Below the pieces are notes generated by a model. It saw nothing but the letters and a program-made list of their open reading frames with translations, did no database searches and was not told the DNA's origin. From Isoetes taiwanensis (Eukaryota; Streptophyta; Lycopodiopsida; Isoetales; Isoetaceae), in contig JAJEKV010000063.1 of assembly GCA_021234155.1 (NCBI GenBank), positions 7,462,095-7,526,094 on the forward strand: a stretch of DNA of 64,000 nt. Direction: 5' to 3'. Shown in pieces: positions 1 through 10,899 of this stretch (the first letter of the stretch is position 1; every line of letters begins with the position of its first letter). Both the position numbers and the translations under genes were made by a program.

Positions 1-437
1 AGAGTCACTGAAGTGTGCAAGATGATACTTTTCTTTAGGTAAATCCAAAGAGATACTTCTTCTGCAAGATTTCTTGATGGAAATGCAAACTGTGCTTAAA
101 GAAACTAAATGACATTTGCATATTGCAACCAATTCAGCAAGCATTATTCAAATGATGGACACCACGAAACCATTCACACTTGTTTGGTGCGGGATGAAGC
201 AATAAGAGTTTCCCATGAGTCTTATAAGGAGAGAAACAACCAAGTTTAGTGAAGCGTAGTCAGAAAGTAGTGAAATGGTCAGTCATATGTACGATGGTAA
301 TTTTCAACTTGTACGTAGGAAAGGAGGATTTCTTTTCCCATGTGTTACTGTTTTTTTGCACATGAATAATCGTTTCAGATTCTTTGATTTCCGAAGTCTA
401 TTATTTATCAATAACATTTCAAATAAATATTACGTGT
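1..437. other. Unannotated left edge
   Basis: I see no gene here. The sequence is AT-rich and has no long open frame with codon structure. A short open frame at 275-472 runs into the tRNA gene and is not credible as a protein. Confidence 0.5.
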
Positions 438-510
438 GGGGATGTAGCTCAGATGGTAGAGCGCTCGCTTAGCATGCGAGAGGCACCGGGATCGATACCC
501 GGCATCTCCA
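438..510 (+). tRNA. tRNA-Ala (anticodon AGC)
   Basis: A 73-nt cloverleaf decodes GCN alanine codons. The acceptor arms GGGGATG and CATCTCC pair over 7 bp and include G3:U70, the identity element for alanyl-tRNA synthetase. The anticodon stem CTCGC/GCGAG encloses loop TTAGCAT, with anticodon AGC at 471-473. The T-arm is CCGGG-ATCGATA-CCCGG and the discriminator base is A. There is no intron and no encoded CCA, as expected of a nuclear gene. Plastid tRNA-Ala would have UGC and an intron. The A-box (around TAGCTCAGATGG) and B-box (around GGGATCGATACCC) are intact, so pol III transcription is likely. It lies about 320 bp beyond the stop codon of the first ELIP gene, on the opposite strand. Confidence 0.97.
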
Positions 511-833
511 AATCGATCTTCTGCATTTAATTTTAGGCTCCAGGCGCAGAGAGCAGTTGATTTGTTTATACGGTTCGAGTTCTTCTGTTGTCATGTCCTC
601 AAGTTTTGTTCGCCAAGAAGCTATTTAATTATGCTACGCTTTTGTTTATACGGTTCTTTCGATTTCACGATGTCAACTTGCAACTTGGAATCACGTAGAT
701 AGAGCACAGTACTGATAAATGAATATGCCTACTGAAAGCTTGGTCAATTACATTTTACAAACAGAACTAAGAGCACGAGTTACCAAAATGGCGTCTATAT
801 ATTAAAAGCTGCATATTACAAAGTATTGAGAAA
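511..833. other. Spacer with 3' UTR of first ELIP gene
   Basis: No separate gene is visible. The part next to the ELIP stop codon should be its 3' UTR. The block AAAATGGCGTCT at 786-797 recurs at the same relative place beyond the second ELIP gene (14993-15004), so the duplication included the 3' flank. Confidence 0.5.
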
Positions 834-1821
834 TCAAATCAAAGGGGTGCTTTTCAGATATTCTGTGATAGCAAGGGCTACTAATCCCATCATGGCTGCT
901 CTACCATTCCACATCTCAGCATTGGCAGAAAAAAATCCTTTTGATAAGCTTTTGGCAGAGCTTCCCTGAAACATTGGCACCAGAGAAGCTGCAGAAAATA
1001 AAAGTGCAGCAAAGGCAAACCACTCAAGCCCTCCATTTTGAAGCTGACTAACTAGCCCTTCACCAGTGCTGCCTTCAACTGCTATGGCTGTCACAAATCC
1101 CAGCATGGCCAATCTTCCATTTATGGTCTCAGGAGCTGGGCCAGAAAATGCGAAGATGTCTCCGAACCCAGTGCTCGCCTATTAAGAAAATCTTCCATTT
1201 AAGCTGAAATCTTCATTGTTGTAAAACATAAAAACTTGAGTGTCTTTCTTCATGATATGCATAGAACTAAAATGCAGACCTAAATTGTATCTTTTTTGTT
1301 TGACATGGACAACAGGCACATTACTTATTAGTCTTTCTACTTGTTGGAGATACACACTAACAAAGTGTTCTTCATCAATGATTCATGTGTGAATAACTAC
1401 AGAAATGGCTCGGTATAGATTTTGCACTGACAATGAAACACATATGTTAATGTCACTATACGTGTATTCTAACTCTATATGGCTATGGCAAAGTCTTACC
1501 TTGGGCTGCGCTTTCGGAGTCTGAACTTGAGCTTCAGGATTTGAAATCTTTCCAGATGTAGGTGGAGACACTTTTGGTGCATTCTCTGCAGGTCCATTCT
1601 GCAAAGCAGATAAAGGAAACATACATTAAAAAACATTTGTTACCATCAGATATCCATCATATCATTCATTCATATATCATGCAATAGCAGTGGATTTGAA
1701 GCTTTACCTCTGCCATGCATCTCACAATGGCCCTAGATAGATGCTGCCTGGGAGACAATCCATTGTTGCCGGCTAACTGGGAACCCAAAAGACTGGTTGT
1801 TCTGAGGGCAGTGGAAGCCAT
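834..1821 (-). CDS. ELIP: Early light-induced protein, copy 1 (three exons)
   Basis: ELIPs are thylakoid members of the chlorophyll a/b-binding superfamily that bind pigments and limit photooxidative damage during light or desiccation stress. Exons on the minus strand are 1821-1708, 1598-1500 and 1178-834. All junctions are GT/AG and fall between codons, giving 38+33+114 = 185 residues, normal for the family. Residues 1-36 (MASTALRTTSLLGSQ...) are Ser/Thr-rich and look like a chloroplast transit peptide. Exon 2 is a Pro/Gln/Lys linker. Exon 3 carries helix I with ETINGRLAMLGF, a middle helix around WFAFAALLFSAASLVPMF, and helix III with NAEMWNGRAAMMGLVAL. The two ExxNGR signatures are the pigment-binding helices. 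The start is the only ATG ahead of the transit peptide and sits about 85 bp beyond a TATA box. It is a tandem paralogue of the gene at 15052-16048. Confidence 0.93.
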
Positions 1822-1904
1822 TCTATGCTCAGTCTTAGGTTAGAAATAACAGTAGAAAAGATGCTGAAGCTTGAGAATGCATGTTAAGGAAAAAATGTAG
1901 CTAA

Positions 1905-2037
1905 TTTTATAGGAAGATGCAGAAGTATCGAGAAGAAGAGAGCAATACCGGCAGCCAGGAAGCCACGTTTTGGGCGGAAGCAGAGGCTGGCGATGAAGCA
2001 GAAAGTCACAGCGGCTTCCATTGTTCAAGAACGTGGC
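1905..2037 (-). promoter_or_regulatory. ELIP copy 1 promoter: TATA box and two ACGTGGC elements
   Basis: A TATAAAA box reads on the minus strand at 1911-1905, about 85 bp before the start codon. Upstream lie two ACGTGGC cores in opposite orientations (1962-1968 and 2031-2037). This G-box/ABRE-type core binds bZIP or PIF-type factors and fits a light- and ABA/desiccation-responsive gene. The same layout is kept at the second ELIP gene (16137-16266) while the sequence between has drifted, which supports function. Confidence 0.7.
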
Positions 2038-2227
2038 TTCTTAGTTACCTTTCCAACTTAAAGGTAAGTAGGAGGGATATTGGGTTCCTGTATCTCTACA
2101 GTCTTAGATCAGTAGAGTAAGCCTCAAAATGGCCCATGAAAATTATGTGGTTGGAGGTCAGAATCACTAAAGCTTCCCATCTGGTCGTGGCACGATACTA
2201 ATTGTGCATAGTATCCTTGTGGGTGGA

Positions 2228-2289
2228 GGAGGTTACCCCTAGTAAACCCACATGCGTCTCGTATGTGGGTTTACCCACGGGTGACCTCC
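2228..2289. repeat. 62-bp imperfect hairpin
   Basis: GGAGGTTACCC on the left pairs with GGGTGACCTCC on the right with one mismatch. Inside, TAAACCCACAT pairs perfectly with ATGTGGGTTTA around a loop of about 9 nt. The arms differ only in a few middle bases. It could be a miniature foldback element or a structured RNA; nothing shows transcription. Confidence 0.6.
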
Positions 2290-2784
2290 GACACCCTGAG
2301 GCTACAATACGTGAACACGGACCTGAAATTCTGTCCATGGATCATACAACCATTTGGACAATACAAAAGATTATTGCAAATTAACCAACAACATAATCCA
2401 ACCATCTTGAATGAGGACACAAACTGTCCCACTCTTCAAAACCTTAAACAAAATGATGTGTTCCTAGTTCCTTTTGTCTTCTGCGTAGTCAATTGGTCCT
2501 AAAATATGTGAAGGTACGTAAAAATACCTCCACCTTAATAGTTTTGAAGTGTTTCTACACTTTTGTTCTCTATTTAATCTCTTTCATCCTTAAGATACAA
2601 CTCAACATTCAATACCCTTAGTGTAATCCTTTCTCTTTGGCTACATGCATGAATCTTATAGACCAAAAATGCGGTTTCAATGCAATGTTCAAGCTCATGC
2701 CTAACCACATTCTAAAGCTAAATTTAACCTCTATGTGTACATGTCCTCCATAGCCTCGGATTCGAGTCCCACATGACATTCAAA

Positions 2785-2840
2785 AAATAGAATAGAATAG
2801 AATAGATTTTTTAACGTCCACGGAGACCAATAGGTCATGG
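2785..2840 (-). repeat. SINE-like 3' tail, copy 1
   Basis: Read on the minus strand it is TTGGTCTCCGTGGACGTTAA, then an A-run and (TCTAT/ATTCT)n. The same block followed by other short-unit tails recurs at 3273-3322 and 40855-40908, which is typical of the 3' end of a SINE or other non-LTR element. The 5' end and target duplication were not found. Confidence 0.45.
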
Positions 2841-3272
2841 GACCCATACAAACCCATAGAAAGAAAGAACCCATAGACTAATTAAATTTTATTTTCTTCT
2901 CTTTCCTCCTTTATTGATTGGTTGAATAGTGAAGGGAAACCCACATGCACTTATACATGAAGGAATAAGGGTGACCAAAAAAACCATTGGATAAGGATTT
3001 TTGAAAGACTAATTTGATCCATGTAAGGGGGAATAGCTTATGATGATGCCACATTTATATCCGGGCCATAGTCCCTTAACACATCTCCAATAGTCGCTCT
3101 AGAATCCTATTTTTTTTTTCAAGAGGTGTTGGAATAACATGCATTATTATGCCCAGAGCGAAGGCATTGATCTGGGCATTACTAGGCCCGTTACTATCAA
3201 TGTCCTTGTTCCCTCAAGAATATTCAAGGGAAGGGTTTTATAGTCCTACATAGTACTGAGCTTACTATATTC

Positions 3273-3322
3273 CTCTGACCATTTGGCCTTCCTGGACGAC
3301 AAAAAAAATTCAATTCAATTCT
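3273..3322 (+). repeat. SINE-like 3' tail, copy 2
   Basis: TCTGACCATTTGGCCTTCC, then TGGACGACAAAAAAAATT and an ATTCA-type tail. It is alignable with the copies at 2785-2840 (minus) and 40855-40908 (plus). The body may reach back to about 3140 but its start is not clear. Confidence 0.4.
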
Positions 3323-3896
3323 CATAACTTATATATGGAAAAAAATTAAAGTAAATTGGAGAAGATTGAGCAATCGTTATGCTAGATAAGGGCCTAGTAA
3401 GCTTGGATGACTTAATGGCTTACTCAAGGCCACTCTTGAACTAGAGCTAGATCATAGACGACTAGATTGCACTTTATTGAATATCACGAGTTCTAATTTG
3501 GTTATAATTGTATCTATGACCTATGGTTAATCTCAAAGCTCCAGTTAATCTCTAGTTTGACCTATGGTTAATCCCAAAGCTTTTCTTTTTTCTTTTTGTA
3601 AAAATTAAAAGCAGTACAATAGCTGAAACATTCGATCAAACTAGAAAGACTTTGGTTTATCATATTCCTCGAAGCCGTAAACAATGTGAGAGCATATTGC
3701 AAAGGAGCCCAAGTCCTCAAGTTTTCCAATGAGCCAAAGAACCTACTAAATTAAACTGGAGGGGGAGACACATCCTTATAACTTGAATGTTATGCAAAGG
3801 CATCTGAGATGTGGAAGGATTGCCGCAACCATTTTGAAATTATAATAATCAGTAACAAATAACAGTAGACGAGCATTGTGAAGTGCGTCTTTTTAA

Positions 3897-3901
3897 GGTG
3901 A
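3897..3901. repeat. Target-site duplication GGTGA, left of gypsy A
   Basis: Five bases GGTGA directly before the LTR start. The same five follow the right LTR at 14064-14068, as expected for Ty3/gypsy integration. Confidence 0.93.
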
Positions 3902-5773
3902 TGTTGCCTTTCACAGAATCCTTGCAAAAACTGTGATGCACAAATCTCTAAATTGTGGGATTTTCTAAAAGATACTTGCCAAATTCTGTGTTTAGGGTGC
4001 AGAGAGCCAAATGTGTGGTGAGGGGGTGAGAAAAGATGTGCAAATGTGAGGAAATAAGGTGATGTGTGAATGCAGGTGTATAACTAGGATGTTTTCCGGA
4101 ACAAGGTGATGAAAATGATTGAAGAAAAAGCTCTGGGATGCAGTCAAATTTCCTTTGAATGCAAATGAAATATATGAGCAAATTCGCGAGTAATAGCTAT
4201 TTGTTAAGCCAAATCTAGATGATATCAGATGGTTTGAATTGATTTCAACTCATTTGTTGATCAGGATTGATGGGAAATTCTTGGCAAAGTTCGCCAGAAG
4301 TGGACTGGCACATAAAAAATGGGAAAAAACTATTTTTTTGAAAAAACACTCAGAAATCGATTGAAGAAAAGGGGAAACACCATGGATTGCTCAAGAAAAC
4401 TTTTCTCAGATTATCTTAGGAACATAATACACTTGTCAGGTAATCCATTCGATCACTCTGAAATAGAATTTGTATCAGAACTTCCAAAATCTTTGCTTTC
4501 AAGAACAAGGGCGGGTTTCTAATCAAAAATCTCCTCTCCTTGATTGGAATACGGCTCGGATCATCTTTATAGACCTGTGTCAGGGTAGTTAGAGCTCTAA
4601 TTTGTCTGCATATGGCCACGAACTCTTCTTTCCCAAAAATAGGCAATGCTTTGTTCTTGGTATGATCTCCATTAATTCGGCCTCCTTTTCATAATTCGAT
4701 TGGTTCCAGAAGTCGGTTATGATCAGGCGAACTGCTCTGCATCATTCAAAGTGCGCGGGAAGCCGAGAATCATAGAACCCTAATGGTTTTTTGCCGATCT
4801 TCTTGATTGGATATATCCCACGGGCCTAAATCAAAAAGTCGGCCCGGTATATATAGCTCGATCCGGGCTAACTATTAAATTGACGTGTCTTGCCCACGTG
4901 GGATTCGGTACCTCCACCGCCCCACACGCCCGGGTGAGCCACGTGGAGGGGGGTGATTGGCTGAAAAGGAATCTAGGTCGGGGGGGGTAGAATAGGACAA
5001 TTTTTTTTATATTTTTTCCAAAGGGCACGATTCCCAAGAATTGGAATTCAAAGGTCTATATAAGGTCTTTTTTGGAAATTTTTTGTGCCAGGTGGCATAT
5101 TTTCATTGGGGCAACATGGTGATGTGGTCAAGTTTTGAAAAATGGCATTTTGATTTTTTGGCTAAAAAAAGGTGAATCAATGGTGACTGGACATGATGAA
5201 ATGATGACTTGGCATAATGAAGGATGATGTGGCAAGGTCAAACATGGCTTTTTGCCCAAGTGGATTTTCGAAATTTAAAATGCCCCTTGACATTTTTGAT
5301 GAGGTGGCATGATTTTGACCCAAGTGGCAAAGATATAACCAAAGTTGGATGACAAAGCATTTTGGTGAGCAAGGTGGCCATCCTAGGTGGCATTTTGACT
5401 CTTGATGACATGGCAAGGGTATTTTTGGAAAGTGTGCCTTTTGACTTTTTATTTTGACTTTCACTTGACTTTTTGACATCTTTGGCACTTTAGGATGATG
5501 ACTAGGATGCCACTTGGCAAAGGTATAGATTTTTAGGCATTTTTGGGGAATATTTGGCCAGCGATAGGGGAAATTCAAGGAAAAATAGGAGATAGGCTCA
5601 AAAAATTTGGGAAAAATCAAGGGTGGCTAGTTTTGGCTAAAGGATTTGGCAAGGGTGCTCACCTGGCCTAGATTCTCTTTCAGCCTGATACCTTTCCTTA
5701 ATAGCTCCTCCAATACTTAGAATTTTCTTCATATCTTCATCTTTTCTTCATGTTGCCACTTCAAGGGGCAACA
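3902..5773 (-). repeat. 3' LTR of gypsy copy A
   Basis: Long terminal repeat, 1,872 bp, ends TGTTGCC/GGCAACA. Open frames here (for example 147 codons at 5177-5620) recur in the other LTR and are not genes. At the LTR's own 5' end (5751-5773) the motif TGTTGCC, 9 nt, GGCAACA forms a short hairpin. It differs from its partner mainly in small indels around CAG/CTG sites. Confidence 0.95.
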
Positions 5774-6903
5774 TCTTTGCCCAAAAGAAAAAATGGCTGG
5801 TCCCCCAGCCTTGAAACCTGTTAAAAACTCCTCCTGACATCTGGATCTGAATTATCCTGTTCTGAAATATCAGAGCTTCTTAGAAAAGTGCAAATATATG
5901 AGAGTGAATGCCAAATCAATGCATCTCTTGTTCCTGAGATAATATAAGGTTTTCTTGAGGTCTTCATAAATGGAAAATGGTGCCAGAATAGGAAACTGGA
6001 TAGAACTATGTGTACTTCACATTTTTGGTGATGAATTCTGCAACTTTTGAACACAGCAGCAACTTTTGAACATTTGTGACTTGTAGGGTCTGCTACCATG
6101 TTCTTTTGACTTCCCATAAGTGTTGAAACTTGGGGGGAACGTCCAAAATCTGCTTCAATGATCTTGTGAATAAAACTTGATACTTTTAGGATTTCAGCTA
6201 CCCATTCTTGTAGGGATCTTGAAGAAATGACTTGGTGGATGGTGCTAGAATGTTATGGAAAGGTGCAGACACATTCTAGAAGGTGTAATGGTCCTGCAAA
6301 TTTGCCCAAAAGAAAAAATGGCAATGGTATAAAGCTGGCTAATGAGTAAAGGATGATCCTGCAAGTGACATGAAATAGGGAGTTAGGAGGCTGCTTTTTA
6401 TGATGCACAGGGGTGAATAGCAGCCTGTAGGTGATGAATAAAAGTAGGAGTAAGGCTTATATGAGTGGGAGGCCAATAAATGAAAAAAGAATGGTATGGA
6501 AGACTAGGATGGTCCTGCAAATGACATGGTGACTCAGATTAGTACTTCAATCCTGGCATTCATCACAAGATGTTCAGCAAACTGTTCATGATGATTTCGA
6601 GCTCCTGCATATGAGCACAACTTTAGGAAGCAATGGTTTTTTCCGGGTCGGCTTTAAAGCGGAACAACTAATGAACCTGCAAATGACAATGTTAAAGATC
6701 AAAACGCATATTTTTTCTTTTCAGCTTTTCTTCTTTTTATTGTTTTCTTCCCATAGTGTTAGCAAATTATATCTAGAACAATTTCAACTAATTCAACCCT
6801 TTTTAGACTACCTACAACTATACTAACTAGCATTAGCTAGTTTAGATCCAATAAGCTTTCAAGTGTTGTGCATTGAGAGGATTTGGCAAAATTCTCTCAG
6901 ACT
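5774..6903 (-). other. Noncoding 3' segment of gypsy copy A
   Basis: About 1.1 kb between the integrase end and the 3' LTR with no coding frame. The block TTTGCCCAAAAGAAAAAATGG occurs next to the LTR and again near 6301-6321, so there is an internal duplication. Motifs of the type ATTTGCAGGACCAT (minus-strand reading) recur several times, as in copy B. A clear polypurine tract was not found. Confidence 0.6.
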
Positions 6904-8807
6904 CTAACTCCTCGTAAGTAATATGAGTTTACTCCAAAGATGTGAAGAAATGACAAATGGACCTTCCCAATTTTGCGAGGAAAACTTACCTAGAGTGGGA
7001 TCTTTGTTTCTAGCTAACTTAAGCACCAAATCACCAACCTGATAGTTGACTTCTACTGCTTGTTTGTCAAATTTCTTCTTGATCTTCATCTTGTGTTCAG
7101 TTATCACCTGTAGAGTCTTATCTCTGAGTTCCTCAAGAGCTAGCATCTGCTGTAGCCTGCACCAGATAGCATCTTCTTCACTTTTGACTTGTATTTGCAT
7201 TGTCCTTGGCGAAAGTACCTGCAACTCAAAGGGTAGAATGACACTAGTACCATACACAATAGAGGCAGGAGTGTTTTTTATAGCCACTTTATAAGTGGTT
7301 TCAGTAGGACCAAAGGGCATAGATCAACTTTGTATGCCAGCTTCTTGGAAACCTATCTACTGTCTTCTTCATAATGGATATCAGAGTTTTATTGGTGGAT
7401 TCTGCCTGGCCATTTCCCTGAGGGTAGTAAGCAGAACTTTTTGTGTGTCTTATCTCAAGCAATTGGGTAAGCTTGTCTATTACTTCATTCATAAAGGGCG
7501 TTCCTCTGTCAGAAACAATCTTCAATGGTACTCCAAACCTAGCACATATATTAGACAGTAGGAAACTTGTCGTGGTATCCGTGCATTGGCACTTGTCAAT
7601 GGAATGGCTTCAGCCCACTTAGTGAAGAAGTCAGAGTAGCAACTAGGATGTATTCATGTCTGGCAGAGGAAGATGGGTGTATAGGACCAACATAATCTAA
7701 TCCCCAAACAAGAAATGGGCCAGGGGCCACAATAGGTGAAAGGGGAGGTACCTTCAGGCGTTTACTGGCATGCTTTTGACAATCAGAACAACTCTGCACG
7801 TACCTTTTGACATCATGATGAAGTGTAGGCCAATAGTATCCAGAACTTAGAATTTTCTTGGCTGTGGCATCCATAGAATAGTGTCCACCACAGCAGAGAT
7901 CATGAGCATGTCTTAGAGCTTGTACCTGTTCTTCTTCAGCCAAGCACCTCAACAAAATCTGTGAAGGCATCTTCCTACATAAAATGTCCTCAACCAGCAC
8001 ATATGTTAGACATCTTTTCCTAAACTTAACTTTCTCAGATGGTGAAAATGTGGCAGGGACCTCTTGATGTTTTAGATAATTGACAATAGGTTGCATCCAA
8101 GACCTGGCTTCTCCAATTAAATGACATACCTCTTCCTCTGTTTGATCCTCTTCAGAGGTCAAATCATATTTGTAGAAGGCATAGGGTATGAAACTACTCG
8201 GATCTTTTTCTGTTTTGACAAGGTGGACTTCAATGGCAAAGTCTTGGAGCATGGCAGCCCACTTATAGAACTTGGTCTTCAGGGCTTGTTTACCATACAA
8301 CATTGGAAGAGGATTGACCTTCATATAGACTTGAATCTTTGGAGCTTGCATCAGAAGATGGGGGAATTTAGAGGTCAAAAATATTAGGGCAGCAGCAGAC
8401 TTCTCTAGGACTGGATAATTCACCTCTGTGTCTGACCACTGTTTGCCTGCATAATTTAGTACCCTTTTGTTCTGAAATAAGGCTAATCCTACAGCAAATG
8501 ATGTAACTGTTACATAAACTTGGAAAGCTTCATTTGGTTTAGGGGCAAGAAGTGTTACCTTCTTGCTGAGCTCTTCTTTGATCAATTCAAATGCCCTTTG
8601 GCAATCTCCATTCCACTCAACTGGTACTTTTTGACTTGTATTTTTGGATACATACCCTACTTTGGTGAGCTTGGTGATAGGTCTCAAAATGTGAGAGAAA
8701 TTTGGGATGTAAATCCTCAAGCCTTGAAGTGTACCAACAAAACCTTTGATCTGCTTCAATGTTTTAGGTCTTTGGGAGGTCGAGAACTCTTGTGAGCTTA
8801 TCTGCAA
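6904..8807 (-). pseudogene. gypsy A pol: RT thumb, second RNase H, integrase (broken)
   Basis: The segment from 8807 to about 7596 reads through the RT connection, a degenerate RNase H, the HHCC zinc domain (HAHDLCCGGHYSMD..., CSDCQKH) and the first integrase Asp (GLDYVGP). The frame then breaks near 7600, loses part of the core, and resumes at 7525-7301 with the second Asp (SDRGTPF) and the Glu (GQAESTNK). The C-terminal part is in another frame at 7320-6904. Compared with the single open frame of copy B (31877-33784), copy A has at least two disruptions and cannot make integrase. Confidence 0.9.
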
Positions 8808-9774
8808 GCAATCTGAACTCCTTCTTCCGATATCGATGGCCTAACAAAGCACACCTTTGTCGGAGTCAAAACAAACACTTCTTTGGATTTAAGTTCACAC
8901 CTTTGGATGCACAAAGAAAACATATTAATGATTGTTTTAGATGATCTTCCAAAGAGGTAGCGAGTCAAATCATCAAGAAAAGCCACGAAATCTTGGGGAG
9001 ATAATGACTCAAAATATTGTTCATTGCTCTCGAAAAGGTTGCAGGGGCATTTTTCAAACCAAATGGCATTCTTAGCATCATATAAGTTCCCCAAGGTGTG
9101 ATGAAGGCGGTTTTTGGCTGTGATAAAGGATCAACTTCTATTTGGTTGAAACCAGAGAAGCCATCCATAAGAGAATAGACTTCTTTTCCACTCATGGTAT
9201 GCAAAACTTCTTCTAGAAACGGTAGGGGGTAGCAGTCTTTGATAGTAACCTTATTGATATCTCTATAATCAATACAAATTCTAAGTTGGCCACTCCTCTT
9301 CTTGACTGGCACAATGCAAGACAACCACTCAGGTTCCAATGTCTCACATATCAGCTTAGAACTCTCCATAGTTTTTAATTCTTCATAGATTAGTGGCAGC
9401 AAGGCAGAATTTATCCTCCTTAATTTCTGCTGAACAGGATCAGAGCCTTCTTTTACTTTTATTTCAAATTTTGCTTTAGAGGGAGGAATTCCTTTTAGTT
9501 CAGAGTAATCCCAAGCAAAGACACATCGAGAATTCTTGACCAAAGATAGGAAATGAGTTGAAGCAAGGCTCGGGAGCTTTTGGACCAACTTTTCGGGGTT
9601 CCGGGTTTGGCCATTCTTTTGGATACAAATGACTTGCTCTCTGCTTGCTTCCTCTATCCCTATAGTTAGAATTGGGCAAGTCCGTGAGAGGTTCAGGTTC
9701 TTCTTCACGAAAGGCTCCTTGACTAAAAAATCCAATATGGTACCTTTAGCTAGCCTGTCTACTTCACTATTCAA
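8798..9774 (-). pseudogene. gypsy A pol: reverse transcriptase (frameshifted)
   Basis: The open frame 9774-8965 starts in the tail of the upstream RNase H (EVDRLAKGTI) and runs directly into RT. Visible RT parts are RSGQLRICIDYRDINKVT, the motif A Asp (YSLMDGFSGFNQIEVD) and RMPFGLKNAPATF. The frame then shifts, and the catalytic FLDD box (QDFVAFLDDLTRYLFG) is found in the overlapping frame 9094-8798. The direct junction RNase H then RT in one frame shows that the unusual domain order is real. Confidence 0.9.
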
Positions 9775-10351
9775 ATGCCTAGGGATATGCTCTATAGTCC
9801 AGCCTCAAATTTGTCTAAGGTCCCAAAACCTCTTCTTTAAGTTGTACTAACCTTGAATGCTTGGTTTGGTATACCTCTTGGACTTGATTGCACACGAGCT
9901 GAGAGTCTCCCTTTATATTCAGCTTCTTGATTCCCATCATGTAAGCTTCCTGAAGACCTGCAATCAAAGCTTGATACTCTACGCCTCATTTGAGGTTATA
10001 TTTTTTGTGAATTCTTGCTGTTTTGGCCATCGCCAAAGCCCTCTGGGCTTTTAATGATGGCAAAGAAAGACAGGCTAGGCTCAGCTTCCTGCTACAACTG
10101 CCATCAAAGAACAATGTATGAGTATGCTCATCAAACTTTTGCTCTTCTTCTTCCAAAAGTGGGTCTACATAGATGTTGTACACACCTACATCTTTATAAA
10201 TTAGTGCATCATCAATTGAAAAAGCAAATTCTTCTTGGAGTTTACCTTCCTGGTTGTAGAGTGTGACTTCTTGCTTACCATCTGTTATTGTGCATTTACC
10301 TCCTCCCCAATCTGGCTTTGCAGAAACCACCCTGAGCCATTTCCTGCCCAA
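9745..10351 (-). pseudogene. gypsy A: upstream RNase H domain (broken)
   Basis: RNase HI-type fold lying before RT: THTLFFDGSC (first Asp), SNEA...YQAL (Glu region), GDSQLVCNQV (Asp), EVDRLAKG (Asp). In this copy the Glu region carries an extra GT (GCGTAGAG instead of GCAGAG) and a stop. The N-terminal part (GRKWLRVVSAKPDWGGGKC) is the protease C-terminal LLGRKWL-type tail. Dual-RNase H elements are known among Tat gypsy elements, but from memory the extra domain usually follows the RT-linked RNase H. Confidence 0.8.
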
Positions 10352-10423
10352 AAGAAGGTCATAGCTGCTTAACTCGAGAAGGAAAGCGTACTACAACAAA
10401 GTCCGTGGTCATCTTGATACCCC

Positions 10424-10678
10424 CTACATCCTGGCCAAGACATCATTAACGACTCCTTTTGGTTGTACACTCTCATTAGCAAAAGATTTTAGAATAATTG
10501 GGGCTGCAGAAGTGATTTTTAACCCTAAAGAGTCCATAACATGTAAAGGCATGATATTTATACCTGAACCTCCATCCAAGATGACTTTAGAGAGTGTTTT
10601 ACCTTCGACTTGAGCTTCACATGAAAATATACCAGGGTCTTTCCCAACTCTAGAAATGTTGTGGACAATGTGTTTCAA
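10424..10678 (-). pseudogene. gypsy A: aspartic protease core
   Basis: The retropepsin-like core has the motif VILDGGSGINIMP. DGGS replaces DTGA, which is common in plant gypsy elements. Downstream it reads SFANESVQPKGVVNDVL before the frame is lost. It is about 85 residues, the usual size for the core. It is equivalent to the C-terminal part of the open frame 29360-30286 in copy B. Confidence 0.85.
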
Positions 10679-10899
10679 TTCTCCTCTATAAGTGTTTTGA
10701 CACGCTCTCTATAGGAAGGTGCTATTCTTAACAAGGTCAAAACATCTAGGGTGACTCTGGTAGACTTCAACACCTGGTCAACTTCACCTAACCCAAAGAG
10801 GGCCGGGCTGTCATTCGAGGAGGTGAAACCGGCTCAGAACCACAGAGGCCGGGAGGAGCTATGCTATTTCTAGGCATGTTGGCTTGTCGAGGTCCGGAT

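Larger units (their letters stand above)
2040..3896. other. Intergenic DNA between ELIP copy 1 and gypsy element A
   Basis: No credible gene. It contains a hairpin at 2228-2289 and two SINE-like 3' tails (2785-2840 and 3273-3322), entered separately. The rest is AT-rich and unrecognised. Confidence 0.5.

Noticed and set aside
438-510. Plastid- or mitochondria-derived tRNA
   Set aside because: The AGC anticodon and absence of an intron fit the nuclear tRNA-Ala; plastid tRNA-Ala has UGC and a large intron.
1917-2120. Small protein conserved at 1917-2120 and 16116-16300 (MQK.REEESNTGS.EATFWAEAE)
   Set aside because: It is the antisense reading of the duplicated ELIP promoter and 5' UTR. The TATA box and ACGTGGC elements explain the conservation.
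3948-4181. 77-codon open frame repeated at 12248-12481
   Set aside because: Part of the LTR in each case.
5177-5620. 147-codon open frame, also at 13467-13910
   Set aside because: Identical in both LTRs of gypsy A. LTRs do not encode proteins, and the frame is broken in copy B.
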